Shown here one piece after another: positions 8,007 through 16,767 of a stretch of DNA of 64,000 nt. This DNA comes from Pseudomonas petrae (GTDB lineage Bacteria > Pseudomonadota > Gammaproteobacteria > Pseudomonadales > Pseudomonadaceae), in assembly GCF_021728295.1 (NCBI RefSeq), contig NZ_JAKJXE010000004.1, positions 310,001-374,000 of the forward strand. Reading direction: 5' to 3'. Each line of letters opens with the position of its first letter. The stretch's first letter is position 1. Position numbers and translations under genes: made by a program. A model generated the notes under the pieces. The model ran no database searches and was not told where the DNA came from. It saw only the letters and a program-made list of their open reading frames with translations.

Positions 8007-9638
8007 ATGAATATGCGCAATCTTTCAATCAGCCGGCGCTTGTGGCTGATTCTCATCGTCGCCGTGGTGATGCTGTTTACGCTGGCGGCGGCGATGCTCA
8101 AGCAGATCAACGACGATCTGTACGAAGCCAAAACCATCAAGACCATGCACGTGGTGCAGACCGCCAGCGGCCTGCTCGATTACTACCATGGCCTGGAAAC
8201 CGCAGGGACCCTGACCCGCGAGCAGGCGCAGCAGCAGGCGATGGATGCCATTCGCGGGCTGCGCTATAACCAGACCGACTACTTCTGGATCAACGACCTG
8301 CGCCCGGTGATGATCATGCACCCGGCCAATCCCAAGCTGGTGGGTCAGGACCTTTCCGCCATCAAAGACCCGGACGGCTTTCAGGTCTTCAATGAGATGG
8401 TCACGCTGGCCAAGGCCAAAGGCGCCGGCATGGTCAACTACCGCTGGCCCAAGCCCGGCGCCAGTGAGGCGGTCGGCAAGACCTCGTACATCTCGCTGTT
8501 CGCGCCGTGGGGCTGGATCATCGGCTCCGGCGTTTACATCGATGACGTGCAGGCCGAGTTCTACAAGCAGGTGGTCAAGGCGCTGTCGATCAGTGCCGGC
8601 ATCATTCTGGTCATGACGCTGTTGTTGATTCTGATCGCGCGCAGCATCGCCGGCCCGCTCAAGGCCACCGTCGAGGCGATGGCCAATATCGCCAGCGGCG
8701 AAAGCGACCTGACCCGGACCCTGGAAACCCAAGGCAACGACGAAGTCACGCAGCTGGCCCGGCACTTCAATGCGTTCACCGCCAAGCTGCGGCGGGTGGT
8801 CAGCGAGCTGCAGTCGTCGGCCGTCGGCCTCGGTCAGGCGTCGAGTGAGCTGGGCAGTAACGCGGTTCAGGCCCAGGAGCGCAGTCAGCAGCAGTCGCTG
8901 CAGATGGAGCAGGTCGCGACGGCGGTCAATGAGGTGACGTATGGCGTACAGGACGTGGCGAAGAACGCCGAGCACGCCGCCAGCGAGATGCGCAACGCCG
9001 AATCCCAGGCGCAGCAGGGTCAGGCCAATATCGACAGCAGCCTGAAGCAGATCGGGCACCTGTCCGGGACTATCGATCAGGCCGTCGACGTGATTCGCAC
9101 CCTGGCCAGTGAAAGCACGCAGATCGGCGGGGTGCTGGAGGTGATCAGTTCGATTGCCGAGCAGACCAACCTGCTGGCGCTGAACGCCGCCATCGAAGCC
9201 GCCCGCGCCGGAGATCAGGGCCGTGGCTTCGCCGTGGTCGCAGACGAAGTACGCCTGCTGGCCCAGCGCACGCAGAAATCCACGGCGGAAATCCAAGCGA
9301 TGATCGAGCGCCTGCAAGCCCATTCGGACGCTGCGGTAAAAGTGATCGCCGACAGCAGTCGTTCATCGCAACTGACCATCGAACAGGCCAACCTGGCGGG
9401 CAAGAGTCTGACCTCGATCAGCCAGGCACTGCGCAACCTCAACGGCCTCAACGCCTCCATCGCCAGCGCCACCCTTGAGCAATCCCACGTGGTGGAAGAC
9501 ATCAACCAGAACGTCACCCAGGCCGCGCAGTTGTCCCAGAGCACGGCGGTCGCGGCAGAACAGTCCAGCGCGGCGAGCCATCAGCTCAAGGGGTTAAGTG
9601 AACAGCTGAACGGGTTGTTGCGGCAGTTTCGGGTGTAA
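8007..9638 (+). CDS. methyl-accepting chemotaxis protein with periplasmic single Cache domain
   Basis: 543 residues from ATG 8007, with CGGAG 8 bp upstream; the GTG nine bases earlier overlaps that site. Domains: transmembrane helix about 11-31, periplasmic single-Cache (sCache_2) domain with DYFWINDL and [13 protein letters not shown], second transmembrane helix about 195-215, HAMP (about 216-270), then the methylation and signalling domain. The conserved tip is [19 protein letters not shown]. sCache_2 receptors often sense small organic acids or ureido compounds; the ligand here is unknown. It should couple to CheW/CheA encoded at 25.8-33.9 kb. Confidence 0.93.
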   Translation: MNMRNLSISRRLWLILIVAVVMLFTLAAAMLKQINDDLYEAKTIKTMHVVQTASGLLDYYHGLETAGTLTREQAQQQAMDAIRGLRYNQTDYFWINDLRPVMIMHPANPKLVGQDLSAIKDPDGFQVFNEMVTLAKAKGAGMVNYRWPKPGASEAVGKTSYISLFAPWGWIIGSGVYIDDVQAEFYKQVVKALSISAGIILVMTLLLILIARSIAGPLKATVEAMANIASGESDLTRTLETQGNDEVTQLARHFNAFTAKLRRVVSELQSSAVGLGQASSELGSNAVQAQERSQQQSLQMEQVATAVNEVTYGVQDVAKNAEHAASEMRNAESQAQQGQANIDSSLKQIGHLSGTIDQAVDVIRTLASESTQIGGVLEVISSIAEQTNLLALNAAIEAARAGDQGRGFAVVADEVRLLAQRTQKSTAEIQAMIERLQAHSDAAVKVIADSSRSSQLTIEQANLAGKSLTSISQALRNLNGLNASIASATLEQSHVVEDINQNVTQAAQLSQSTAVAAEQSSAASHQLKGLSEQLNGLLRQFRV

Positions 9639-9672
9639 CAACCAGATTGAGCCCCATAAGATTTGCGGTGTA

Positions 9673-10045
9673 ACGCCCGACGCTTTCCCGGCTAAAGCCG
9701 GTCCTACAGGGATACGCGGTGTTCTCAGTGGGACCGGCTTTAGCCGGGAAGAGCCCAGCCTGGGCGCCGTCAATTTTGCGGTGTGACGCCTGACGTCTTC
9801 CCGGCTGAAGCCGGTCCCACAGGGGAATGTGGTGTTTTCGTAGGACCGGCTTTAGCCGGGAAGAGGCCAGCTTGGGCACCCTCAATTTTGCGGTGTGACG
9901 CCTGACGTCTTCCCGGCTGAAGCCGGTCCCAAAGGGGAATGCGGTGTTTTCGTAGGACCGGCTTTAGCCGGGAAGAGCCCAGCTTGGGCGCCATCAATTT
10001 TGCGGTATGACGGCTGACGTCTTCCCGGCTAAAGCCGGTCCCACA
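9673..10045. repeat. REP tandem array, period 112 bp
   Basis: Four repeats of a unit that contains an inverted pair of the family A palindrome (TTCCCGGCTAAAGCCGGTCC and complement GGACCGGCTTTAGCCGGGAA). The palindrome recurs at 9687, 9800, 9912 and 10024, spacing 113, 112 and 112 bp. Flanking sequence (TCAATTTTGCGGTGTGACGC) is repeated too, so whole units were duplicated. This fills the 525-bp gap between the chemoreceptor and urea transporter genes. Confidence 0.9.
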
Positions 10046-10163
10046 AAGCTACGCGGTATGTCAGCGGGACTGGCGATAAGCGAAGGTGGCGCGCTTACAA
10101 CCTTGCTGAACTCCGCACGTCAAGCCATTATGTATACAATAAATACAACTATTGAATACATAT

Positions 10164-11045
10164 ATGTCAACCATTCTCTCTACCCCTTCGCCCAACTGCC
10201 CCGACTGGGCTGAAGTCCTGCTCAACGGGTTCAGCCAGGTGCTCCTGCAACGCAGCCCCCTCTGCGGGGTTTTTTGTCTGTTGGCGATTCTGATCAGCGC
10301 GCCCTCCTCCCTGGGCGCAGCGCTATTGGGCGCTGTCGCCGGTTTGCTCACGGCGCAACGACGGGGCTATCCGAAAGTCAGGCGCCAGTCCGGGCTCTAT
10401 AGCTACAACGGCATTCTGCTGGGGCTGTTGATCAGCTATCACGTTGAATGGTCGCCACTGGTGCCGCTGATGACCATTGCCTGCGGCGGACTCAGCGCAA
10501 TGCTCATGCACGCCTGGCTCGAACGCACGCCCCGGGCGTCCTGCCTGAACGCCTACACCGCGCCCTTCGTGCTGTTTGGCTGGCTGTTGTTGATGTTTGT
10601 CGAACCGACGCAAGCGGCTATCGCAGACCCGAACCCGATCCACGCGTTGCCGCTGGGTTTTGGTCAGGTCTTTCTGCTCGATCATCCGCTGGCCGGGGTG
10701 ATGATCGGCGTCGGCCTGTTGATCGCCAACCGTCGCGCCGCGCTGTGGGCATTTGTCGGCTGCATCAGCGGAGTGGCGTTCGCGCTATGGCAGTCGCAGC
10801 CTGACCTGGCGCTGCCAGGCCTGTGCGGCTACAACCCGGCGCTGGCCGGGCTGGCGTTCAGTCAGGCGCGGCACAAACCCTGGCTACCGGCGAGCGCCAT
10901 TGCGCTGTCGATTCTGTTGCAGCCGGGGTTTGCAGCCATGGGGCTGGCGACGCTCACCGCGCCGTTCATTCTGGCCTGCTGGCTGGTGCAAGCCAGCGCT
11001 CGGCTGCTGCGTCAGGCGATCAGCGATGACAGGTTGCGCTCCTGA
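10164..11045 (+). CDS. urea transporter (UT family)
   Basis: 293 residues from the ATG at 10164; a TTG four codons earlier is possible and no strong ribosome site is visible. Hydrophobic throughout, about ten helices in two related halves, each with a conserved region of the urea-channel type: LLNGFSQVLLQRSPLCGVFCL near the start and LGFGQVFLLDHPLAGVMIGVG in the middle, plus LPGLCGYNPALAGLAF later. This duplicated pattern is typical of the UT fold, a trimeric facilitated channel. Purine breakdown by AllA releases urea, a plausible link. There is no urease gene in the window. Confidence 0.85.
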   Translation: MSTILSTPSPNCPDWAEVLLNGFSQVLLQRSPLCGVFCLLAILISAPSSLGAALLGAVAGLLTAQRRGYPKVRRQSGLYSYNGILLGLLISYHVEWSPLVPLMTIACGGLSAMLMHAWLERTPRASCLNAYTAPFVLFGWLLLMFVEPTQAAIADPNPIHALPLGFGQVFLLDHPLAGVMIGVGLLIANRRAALWAFVGCISGVAFALWQSQPDLALPGLCGYNPALAGLAFSQARHKPWLPASAIALSILLQPGFAAMGLATLTAPFILACWLVQASARLLRQAISDDRLRS

Positions 11046-11090
11046 GCGCTTTGTCCCACGCTCTGCCGACCTTGCACGCGGAACGACTCC

Positions 11091-11957
11091 ATGGACAGCA
11101 GCATCAGCTGGCGCGAACAGCTACGCATCATCGTTTTTCAGAGTGACACCCCACCCGGCCGGCGCTTCGACAAGATCCTGCTGGTGCTCATCCTCTTCAG
11201 CCTGCTCGTGGCGATCATCGACAGCATCGAGGCCGTGCACCGCAGTTACGCCGCACCGCTGGCCTGGATCGAGTGGACTTTGACGTTCATTTTCGCGGTC
11301 GAGTACCTGGTGCGCCTGTACTGCTCGCCCAAACCCCTGAAGTACGCGTTCAGCTTCTACGGCCTGATCGACCTGCTGGCCATCGTGCCGGGCATTCTGG
11401 CGATCTATTACAGCGACGCGCAGTACCTGCTGATCGTACGTGTGGTGCGGATGCTGCGGATCTTTCGCGTGCTCAAGCTCAGCCCTTACCTGAAACAGGC
11501 CAATTACCTGCTTGCCGCCCTGCGTGGCAGCAAGCAGAAGATCATCGTGTTTCTGGCCACTGTTTCGACGCTGGTGACGGTGTTCGGCACGCTGATGTAC
11601 GTCGTCGAGGGACCAGAGCACGGCTTCACCAGCATTCCCAAAGGCATCTACTGGGCGATCGTCACGCTGACCACGGTGGGCTTTGGCGACATCGTGCCGA
11701 AGACGCCGATCGGGCAGATCCTGTCGTCGCTGGTGATGATCACCGGTTACTCGATCATCGCCGTGCCGACCGGGATTTTCACCGCCGAACTGGCCAATGC
11801 CATGCGCGGCGATCAGCTGCAGCACGACTGCCCGGTCTGCGCCAAGAACGCCCATGAACCCAATGCGGCGTTCTGTTCGCGCTGCGGCAATGCGCTGTTT
11901 GCCCGCAGCGGATCAAGGGACGCTCCTCACCCCGCTCAACCCGACATAAGCACATGA
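11091..11957 (+). CDS. voltage-gated potassium channel with C-terminal zinc ribbon
   Basis: 288 residues. Six transmembrane segments: S1 about 27-46, arginine-rich S4 (VRVVRMLRIFRVLKL, 116-130), pore loop with selectivity filter TTVGFGD (194-200), S6 about 207-233. The tail (247-265) contains CPVC and CSRC cysteine pairs, a zinc-ribbon pattern that is not part of a usual RCK gating domain. A homotetramer in the inner membrane is expected. Begins 45 bp after the urea transporter and may be cotranscribed. Confidence 0.9.
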   Translation: MDSSISWREQLRIIVFQSDTPPGRRFDKILLVLILFSLLVAIIDSIEAVHRSYAAPLAWIEWTLTFIFAVEYLVRLYCSPKPLKYAFSFYGLIDLLAIVPGILAIYYSDAQYLLIVRVVRMLRIFRVLKLSPYLKQANYLLAALRGSKQKIIVFLATVSTLVTVFGTLMYVVEGPEHGFTSIPKGIYWAIVTLTTVGFGDIVPKTPIGQILSSLVMITGYSIIAVPTGIFTAELANAMRGDQLQHDCPVCAKNAHEPNAAFCSRCGNALFARSGSRDAPHPAQPDIST

Positions 11958-11977
11958 GTTTTTGATCTATTGGGCCG

Positions 11978-12003
11978 CTGGCGACTTTGGTTATAGTCGC
12001 CAG
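11978..12003. promoter_or_regulatory. inverted repeat upstream of sbp
   Basis: CTGGCGACT / AGTCGCCAG, nine-base arms with an 8-base loop, in the 133-bp gap before sbp. No T-run follows. It may be a 3' stem for the channel mRNA or an operator for sbp. Confidence 0.4.
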
Positions 12004-12090
12004 CCATTGGCCATCTTGTCTGATATAACTGCGGCTCTTTCAAGAGCGAAACACTAAACGCCTCATGCTCAACGCCACAAGGAATCCACA

Positions 12091-13092
12091 GTGAAAAAGA
12101 TCTTCGCCGCTTCTCTGCTCGCCGCAGGAATGGCGCTGGGCAGCGCTGCACAGGCCGTCGCGCCAGCGCTGCTCAACGTTTCGTATGACGTGATGCGCGA
12201 CTTCTACAAGGACTACAACGCCGCCTTCCAGAAGCATTGGGAAGCCGAGCACCAGGAAAAGCCGGCGATTCAGATGTCTTTCGGCGGATCGAGCAAACAG
12301 GCGCGTTCGGTGATCGATGGCCTGCCCGCCGATGTCATCACGATGAACATGGCCACCGACATCAACGCGCTGGCTGACAACGGCGAACTGGTGCCGAAGG
12401 ACTGGGTCACCCGCCTGCCGAACAACAGCGCGCCGTTCACCTCGGCCACGGTGTTCATCGTACGCAAGGGCAACCCGAAAGCGCTGAAGGACTGGCCGGA
12501 CCTGGTCAAGGATGGCGTCGAAGTGGTGGTGCCGAACCCGAAGACCTCTGGCAACGGCCGCTACACCTACCTCTCGGCCTGGGGTTACACCCTGAAGAAC
12601 GGCGGCGATGAAGCGGCGGCGAGGAAGTTCGTCGGCGAGCTGTTCAGCCATGTGCCCGTGCTCGACACCGGCGGCCGTGGCGCGACCACCACGTTCATGA
12701 CCAACCACATTGGCGACGTGCTGGTGACCTTCGAAAACGAAGCGGAAATGATCGCCCGCGAGTTTGGTCGTGACCAGTTCGAAGTGGTTTACCCGAGCGT
12801 CTCTGCGGAAGCTGAGCCGCCGGTGAGCGTGGTCGACAAAGTGGTCGACAAGAAAGGCACCCGCGCGGTGGCCGAGGATTACCTGAAATACCTGTGGTCC
12901 CCTGAAGGACAGGAAATTGCTGCCGCCAACTACCTGCGCCCAAGGGATCCGGCAGTGCTGGCCAAATACACCGACCGCTTCCCGAAAGTGGACTTCCTGT
13001 CAGTGGAAAAAACCTTCGGCGACTGGCGCACCGTGCAGAAAACCCACTTCAATGACGGTGGGGTGTTTGACCAGATCTACCCGGCGAAATAG
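12091..13092 (+). CDS. sbp: periplasmic sulfate-binding protein of an ABC transporter
   Basis: 333 residues, GTG start with AAGGAA seven bases upstream. Signal peptide about 1-22 (ends AAQA). The mature protein opens LLNVSYDVMRDFYKDYN and contains MSFGGSSKQARSVIDGLPADVITMN-type sequence, diagnostic of the Sbp/CysP sulfate-binding family. It delivers sulfate or thiosulfate to CysTWA in the inner membrane. The usual partner genes cysTWA do not follow; instead a large structured repeat begins 22 bp after the stop codon. Confidence 0.93.
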   Translation: MKKIFAASLLAAGMALGSAAQAVAPALLNVSYDVMRDFYKDYNAAFQKHWEAEHQEKPAIQMSFGGSSKQARSVIDGLPADVITMNMATDINALADNGELVPKDWVTRLPNNSAPFTSATVFIVRKGNPKALKDWPDLVKDGVEVVVPNPKTSGNGRYTYLSAWGYTLKNGGDEAAARKFVGELFSHVPVLDTGGRGATTTFMTNHIGDVLVTFENEAEMIAREFGRDQFEVVYPSVSAEAEPPVSVVDKVVDKKGTRAVAEDYLKYLWSPEGQEIAAANYLRPRDPAVLAKYTDRFPKVDFLSVEKTFGDWRTVQKTHFNDGGVFDQIYPAK

Positions 13093-13114
13093 AGCCCTCG
13101 GCTTAGTACGCCAG

Positions 13115-13358
13115 GATCAAGAGCGTCTGCCTAACGGCAGACTGTTTCGCCTTCGGCGACTTACTTTTGAAAAGCACCAAAAGTAAGCAAAAGTGCCTGC
13201 TCCTGGTTGGGCCCCTCGTCCCTCGGGGTTCCTTCACTCCGGTCTTGCTCCGTGGGCCCGCGCCGAACGGACATCCATGTCCTGACGGCGCTCTCGCGGC
13301 ATCCATGCCGCTCGACCCACTCCACGAGACCTGCATTCAGCCTGCACCCAAGTCGCGA
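13115..13358 (+). repeat. structured interspersed repeat, copy 1
   Basis: Copy 1 of seven of a GC-rich element with conserved nested stems (see findings). It starts with GATCAAGAGCG, contains the stem GTCTGCC/GGCAGAC, the hairpin CTTACTTTTG (13160-13169) / CAAAAGTAAG (13178-13187) with loop AAAAGCAC, GTGC at 13193-13196 able to pair with the loop, then the branched region around GTGGGC...CCCAC, and ends CACCCAAGTCGCG. Located just after sbp, same strand. Open frames across it are not credible genes. Confidence 0.9.
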
Positions 13359-13404
13359 TAGGTGTCGTCTGGACGTCATGTGTTTGAAGATCAAGATCAA
13401 GATC

Positions 13405-13700
13405 TAGAGCAGATCAACCGCTTCCCGGCTGAAGCCGGTCCTACAGGTGCGCGGTGTTTCAGTGATCTTTGATCATTCCCACGCTCCGCGTGGGAATGCA
13501 TACCGGGACGCTCCGTGTCACCTGCCCAAGCCTTGATGCGCGTCGTATGCGGGACGCGGAGCGTCCGGGGCGGCGTTACCACGCGGAGCGTGGGAACGAT
13601 CAGAAATTGATGCTGAGCAAACCGGCCTCTTCCCGGCTGAAGCCGGTCCCACTAACAGACCGCGCGCGCCCGTAGGACCGGCTTCAGCCGGGAAGCTCTT
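13405..13700. repeat. REP-rich spacer between inverted element copies 1 and 2
   Basis: Contains a family A REP (13420-13446), a ~135-bp family D element whose ends are GATCATTCCCACGCTCCGCG and its inverted counterpart (13471-13607), and an inverted pair of family A REPs (13627-13698). Nothing protein-coding is supported here. Confidence 0.85.
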
Positions 13701-13746
13701 GATCTGCTTTTGATCTTCATACGCAAAAGGCTCAAACACCGCCAAA

Positions 13747-14010
13747 CGCGACTTGGGTGCAGGCCGAACGTAGACGACGCGGAGTGGGCCGAGCCGCATG
13801 GATGCGGCGAGAGCGCCGTCAGGACATGGATGTCCGTTCGGCGCGGGCCCACGGAGCGTCGTCGAAGTGAGGGAACCCGACGAAGTCGGGCCCAACCGAG
13901 AGCAAGCACCCTTGGTTACTTGGGGTGCTTTTCCAAGTAACTCGCCGAAGGCGAAACAGTCTGCCCCCAGGCAGACGCCCTTGATCTTGATCTTGATCTT
14001 GATCTTGATC
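13747..14010 (-). repeat. structured interspersed repeat, copy 2 (inverted to copy 1)
   Basis: Minus-strand copy beginning 26 bp after the lipoprotein stop codon. Hairpin GTTACTTGG / CCAAGTAAC (arms at 13915-13923 and 13933-13941) with loop AAAAGCACC on the minus strand; the downstream GGTGCTT (13904-13910) complements the loop. Its 5' edge carries five or so tandem GATCAA hexamers (13980-14010). With copy 1 it forms a convergent inverted pair. Confidence 0.9.
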
Positions 14011-14036
14011 CTGGCGTACTAGGCCCCCCGCCTAAT

Positions 14037-14465
14037 TCAATTCCCGAACTGCTTGCTCAACCCCGGCGGTACGCCGCTGGCATCGGTCTCTTGCCACGGG
14101 CCGCTTGGCGAAGTCGACCAGGTCCAGCCGTTGTTCCAGCGGTAATAGGTGCGCTGGCGGTAGAACGTGTTCGGCACGTTATCCAGCACATGCACACCCA
14201 GGCGCGCATCCCAGTGACTGTTGCCACCCGGCGGCGGGGCGAAGTGCGAGGAGGTTTTCGGGCCGGGCGCCGGGATCGGCATGGACGGCGGCGTCTGCGG
14301 CGCCGTGCGCGGGGTGCCGGGCTGCGGCGTCGGCGACGGGCCGGGGATGGACGGGATCGGTTCGGAACTCTGTTCGGAGCTATGGGACCCCGGATGCTGC
14401 ACCGCACAGGCTGCGGTCAATCCCACCACCAGACTCAACAAGGCAAAACGGGCGACGCGATACAT
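14037..14465 (-). CDS. proline-rich lipoprotein, 142 aa
   Basis: 142 residues. Signal peptide with lipobox LTAAC, lipidated cysteine at 20. Residues about 28-85 are Pro/Ser/Thr-rich (PSPTPQPGTPRTAPQTPPS), probably an unstructured spacer through the periplasm. The C-terminal 55 residues are compact and aromatic-rich (TFYRQRTYYRWNNGWTW). I do not recognise a named family. It lies 30 bp downstream of ccmI on the same strand and may be the last gene of the ccm transcript. Confidence 0.75.
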   Translation of the reverse strand: MYRVARFALLSLVVGLTAACAVQHPGSHSSEQSSEPIPSIPGPSPTPQPGTPRTAPQTPPSMPIPAPGPKTSSHFAPPPGGNSHWDARLGVHVLDNVPNTFYRQRTYYRWNNGWTWSTSPSGPWQETDASGVPPGLSKQFGN

Positions 14466-14495
14466 AAGGGCTCTCTACTCGCTGCGTTAACGGGA

Positions 14496-15701
14496 TTACT
14501 GATCGGGGCTGTCGATGGTCAGGGCCTGCAGCGCCGTCACGTTGCTGGGCAACGGCTGACTGCGACCGATCCATTCGCCCGCCGTGGGCTGACCGGCGCG
14601 GGACACCCGGGCCACCAGTTGGACTTCGGCGAAGTTCGACAGTTTCAGCTGCGGCATCATCGCGTCGGCGTCGGTCAGCTCGACCTCCACCGGCAAGTCG
14701 GCCACGGTCACCCGCTTGACCGCCAGCGGCGCCGGCGGGCCTGACACCGCGCGGGCAAACACAAACACCGTGTCGCCCGGCTGGACCTTGGTTTTCAACG
14801 CCTCCGACAGGGTGACACGCACCTTCAGATGCGCGCCCTGCACCGCCACCGTCGGGGTGTTTTCAAGCTTGCCGCCGCTTTGCACGAGCTTGTCACTGGC
14901 GCGTTTGATCCCGCCTTCCAGCGCCCCACGGGAGGGATCGTTAGGCGGCAACACGGCCAACAAACGCGTCCAGTAACTGACCGCCTGATCAAACTGCTGG
15001 CTCTCGAACGCATTGATGCCCATCAAGCCCAGGCTGGTGACTTCCTTGGGATCGAGCTTCAGCGCTTCTTCAGCGATTCCCTGGATCTGCGGGGTCCAGG
15101 CCTTGTTGCCGGCGAAATACAGCGCCTGGGCCCACTGCCCCAGCAGTTCGGGCTGACGGCCCGCCAACTTGGCCGCACGCTCGAACATACGCGCGGCGTC
15201 GGCCGGCCGGTCCTGGGCCATGTAGGTCCGCGCCAGGAAATACGCGCTCTCGGCGGAATCCGGTTGCGCCTTGACCGCGCGCTCCAGCCGCTCGGTCATC
15301 TGCGCCAGCGAGCCCGGCGGCCGGGAGAACTCTCGGGTCAGCTCGACCTTGTCCGACGCACCGAAATGCAGATACAGGCCCAACGCCAATACCGGGACCA
15401 GAATCGCGGCGAGCAACGGCAGCGGCTTGCCCAGGCGCGATACCCGCTCGGTACCCACGCCTTGGGTGTCGGCGAGCAATTCGCGCGCGGCCTCGGCCCG
15501 ACCGCCGTCCAGTTGCGCCGCCGAGAGCACGCCCTCCTCCTGCTGCGCTTGCAGCTCGGCGATGCGCTCCTGATACAAGGCGACGTTAAGGGCGGTGCGA
15601 TCTTCCTCAGTCTGTGCGCGACGACCGCGCACCACGGGGATCAGCAGAAAACTCAGGGCCACCAGCAGCAACAGGCCGGCGGCCATCCAGAAATCGATCA
15701 T
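14496..15701 (-). CDS. ccmI: cytochrome c maturation protein CcmI
   Basis: 401 residues. Two N-terminal membrane helices (about 5-23 and 93-112) enclose a cytoplasmic loop with a leucine-zipper-like helix; the periplasmic part has TPR repeats (about 150-260: [21 protein letters not shown]) and a C-terminal domain. CcmI holds apocytochrome c and passes it to the CcmFH haem-ligation complex. Start ATG overlaps the ccmH stop by four bases (ATGA). Full length for the fused CcmI of Pseudomonas. Confidence 0.93.
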   Translation of the reverse strand: MIDFWMAAGLLLLVALSFLLIPVVRGRRAQTEEDRTALNVALYQERIAELQAQQEEGVLSAAQLDGGRAEAARELLADTQGVGTERVSRLGKPLPLLAAILVPVLALGLYLHFGASDKVELTREFSRPPGSLAQMTERLERAVKAQPDSAESAYFLARTYMAQDRPADAARMFERAAKLAGRQPELLGQWAQALYFAGNKAWTPQIQGIAEEALKLDPKEVTSLGLMGINAFESQQFDQAVSYWTRLLAVLPPNDPSRGALEGGIKRASDKLVQSGGKLENTPTVAVQGAHLKVRVTLSEALKTKVQPGDTVFVFARAVSGPPAPLAVKRVTVADLPVEVELTDADAMMPQLKLSNFAEVQLVARVSRAGQPTAGEWIGRSQPLPSNVTALQALTIDSPDQ

Positions 15702-16234
15702 TCGCGGTTCTTATCCAGCAAGTGGGCGAGGCGCTGACGCTCCTCGTCGGAAAGCACGTCGGCGTCTTCGCGGCCTGAGCGGCGGCGGCGAACGACAATC
15801 ACACCAATCAACACCGCGCCCCCCAACAGCAGCCCGGCCGGACCGAACCAGAGCAGCCAGGTGTGGGCGTTGAGCTCGGGCTTGTAGCGCACGAACTCGC
15901 CATAGCGATCGACCATGAAATCGATGATCTGCTGATTGCTCTGGCCTTCGCCGAGCATGCGGTAGATCTCCTTGCGCAGGTCGGCCGCGATGGGCGCGTT
16001 GGAATCGGCGATGTCCTGGTTCTGGCATTTCGGGCAGCGCAGCTCACGGGTCAGCTCGGCGTAGCGAGCACGCTCGGCCTCGTCCTTGAAGGTGTAGGCG
16101 TCGATGGCCGCCTGAGCCACCCCCGCAAAACCCAGCGCCAGTAGCGCGGCGCCAGCCAGTTGCCGCCCCCACTGTAGGAGCGCGCTTGCCCGCGAAGAGG
16201 CCCGAACAGCCGCCACATCATCGCGCCTGGTCAT
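15698..16234 (-). CDS. ccmH: cytochrome c maturation protein CcmH, N-terminus partly encoded by a REP
   Basis: 178 residues. The redox motif is RCPKCQNQ (C67, C70), which reduces apocytochrome haem-binding cysteines; a C-terminal membrane helix is at about 132-152 and the short cytoplasmic tail is charged. The ATG overlaps the ccmG stop (ATGA). A complete family B REP half (16173-16199) lies inside the 5' coding region in frame, encoding residues 13-21 (SSRASALLQ) ahead of the signal-like helix [17 protein letters not shown]. Family members normally begin close to that helix, so the protein has an unusual N-terminal extension. Confidence 0.92.
   Translation of the reverse strand: MTRRDDVAAVRASSRASALLQWGRQLAGAALLALGFAGVAQAAIDAYTFKDEAERARYAELTRELRCPKCQNQDIADSNAPIAADLRKEIYRMLGEGQSNQQIIDFMVDRYGEFVRYKPELNAHTWLLWFGPAGLLLGGAVLIGVIVVRRRRSGREDADVLSDEERQRLAHLLDKNRE
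16173..16199. repeat. REP (family B) inside the ccmH reading frame
   Basis: TGTAGGAGCGCGCTTGCCCG, continuing CGAAGAG, matches the intergenic family B palindrome found elsewhere in this window, but sits within codons 13-21 of ccmH. Confidence 0.9.
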
Positions 16235-16767
16235 TCCCGACCCTCGTCAACCAGCGCCTGATACTGGCCCGCCAGCTTCTCACGCCAGACCGTCTCGTCG
16301 ATCACGCCCACATGCTTGTAGCGAATGACACCCTTGGCATCGATCAAAAAGGTTTCCGGCGCGCCATACACACCCAGATTCAAACCCAGGCTGCCGGCCT
16401 CGTCATTGATGTTCAGCTGATACGGATCGTGAAACTCCTTGAGCCACTTCTGCGCATCGGCGTTCACATCCTTGTAGTTGACGCCGTAAATCACCACGCC
16501 CTGCTGCGCCAGTTTGGTCAGCACCGGGTGCTCGACGCGACAGGCCACGCACCAGGTGCCCCAGACGTTGACCAGCGCCGGTTTGCCAAGCAGGTCGGCG
16601 CGGGTAAGCGGCTTGCCGTCCTGCACGGCGGGCAAGCTGAATTCAGGGAATGGTTTGCCAATCAGCGCCGACGGCAATTCCGACGGATCCAGATACAAGC
16701 CTCGGTACAGCAACCCCGCCATGCCGAGAAAAAGCACCAGTGGCAGCAGCAACATCCAGCGCTTCAT
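16231..16767 (-). CDS. ccmG: thiol:disulfide interchange protein CcmG/DsbE
   Basis: 178 residues, one N-terminal membrane anchor (about 4-22) and a periplasmic thioredoxin-like domain. Active site WCVAC (C73, C76) instead of the commoner WCPTC or WCPSC; the flanking GTWCVACRVEHP is family-typical. It keeps CcmH or apocytochrome cysteines reduced, with electrons from DsbD/CcdA. Overlaps ccmF and ccmH by four bases each. Confidence 0.94.
   Translation of the reverse strand: MKRWMLLLPLVLFLGMAGLLYRGLYLDPSELPSALIGKPFPEFSLPAVQDGKPLTRADLLGKPALVNVWGTWCVACRVEHPVLTKLAQQGVVIYGVNYKDVNADAQKWLKEFHDPYQLNINDEAGSLGLNLGVYGAPETFLIDAKGVIRYKHVGVIDETVWREKLAGQYQALVDEGRE

Noticed and set aside
13115..14010. Small basic or Arg/Pro-rich proteins in several frames, also at 40.8, 45.6, 46.1, 56.5 and 57.1 kb
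   Set aside because: The same peptides appear in several frames and orientations because the DNA is an interspersed repeat; changes between copies keep stems and not codons, and no consistent start or ribosome site exists.
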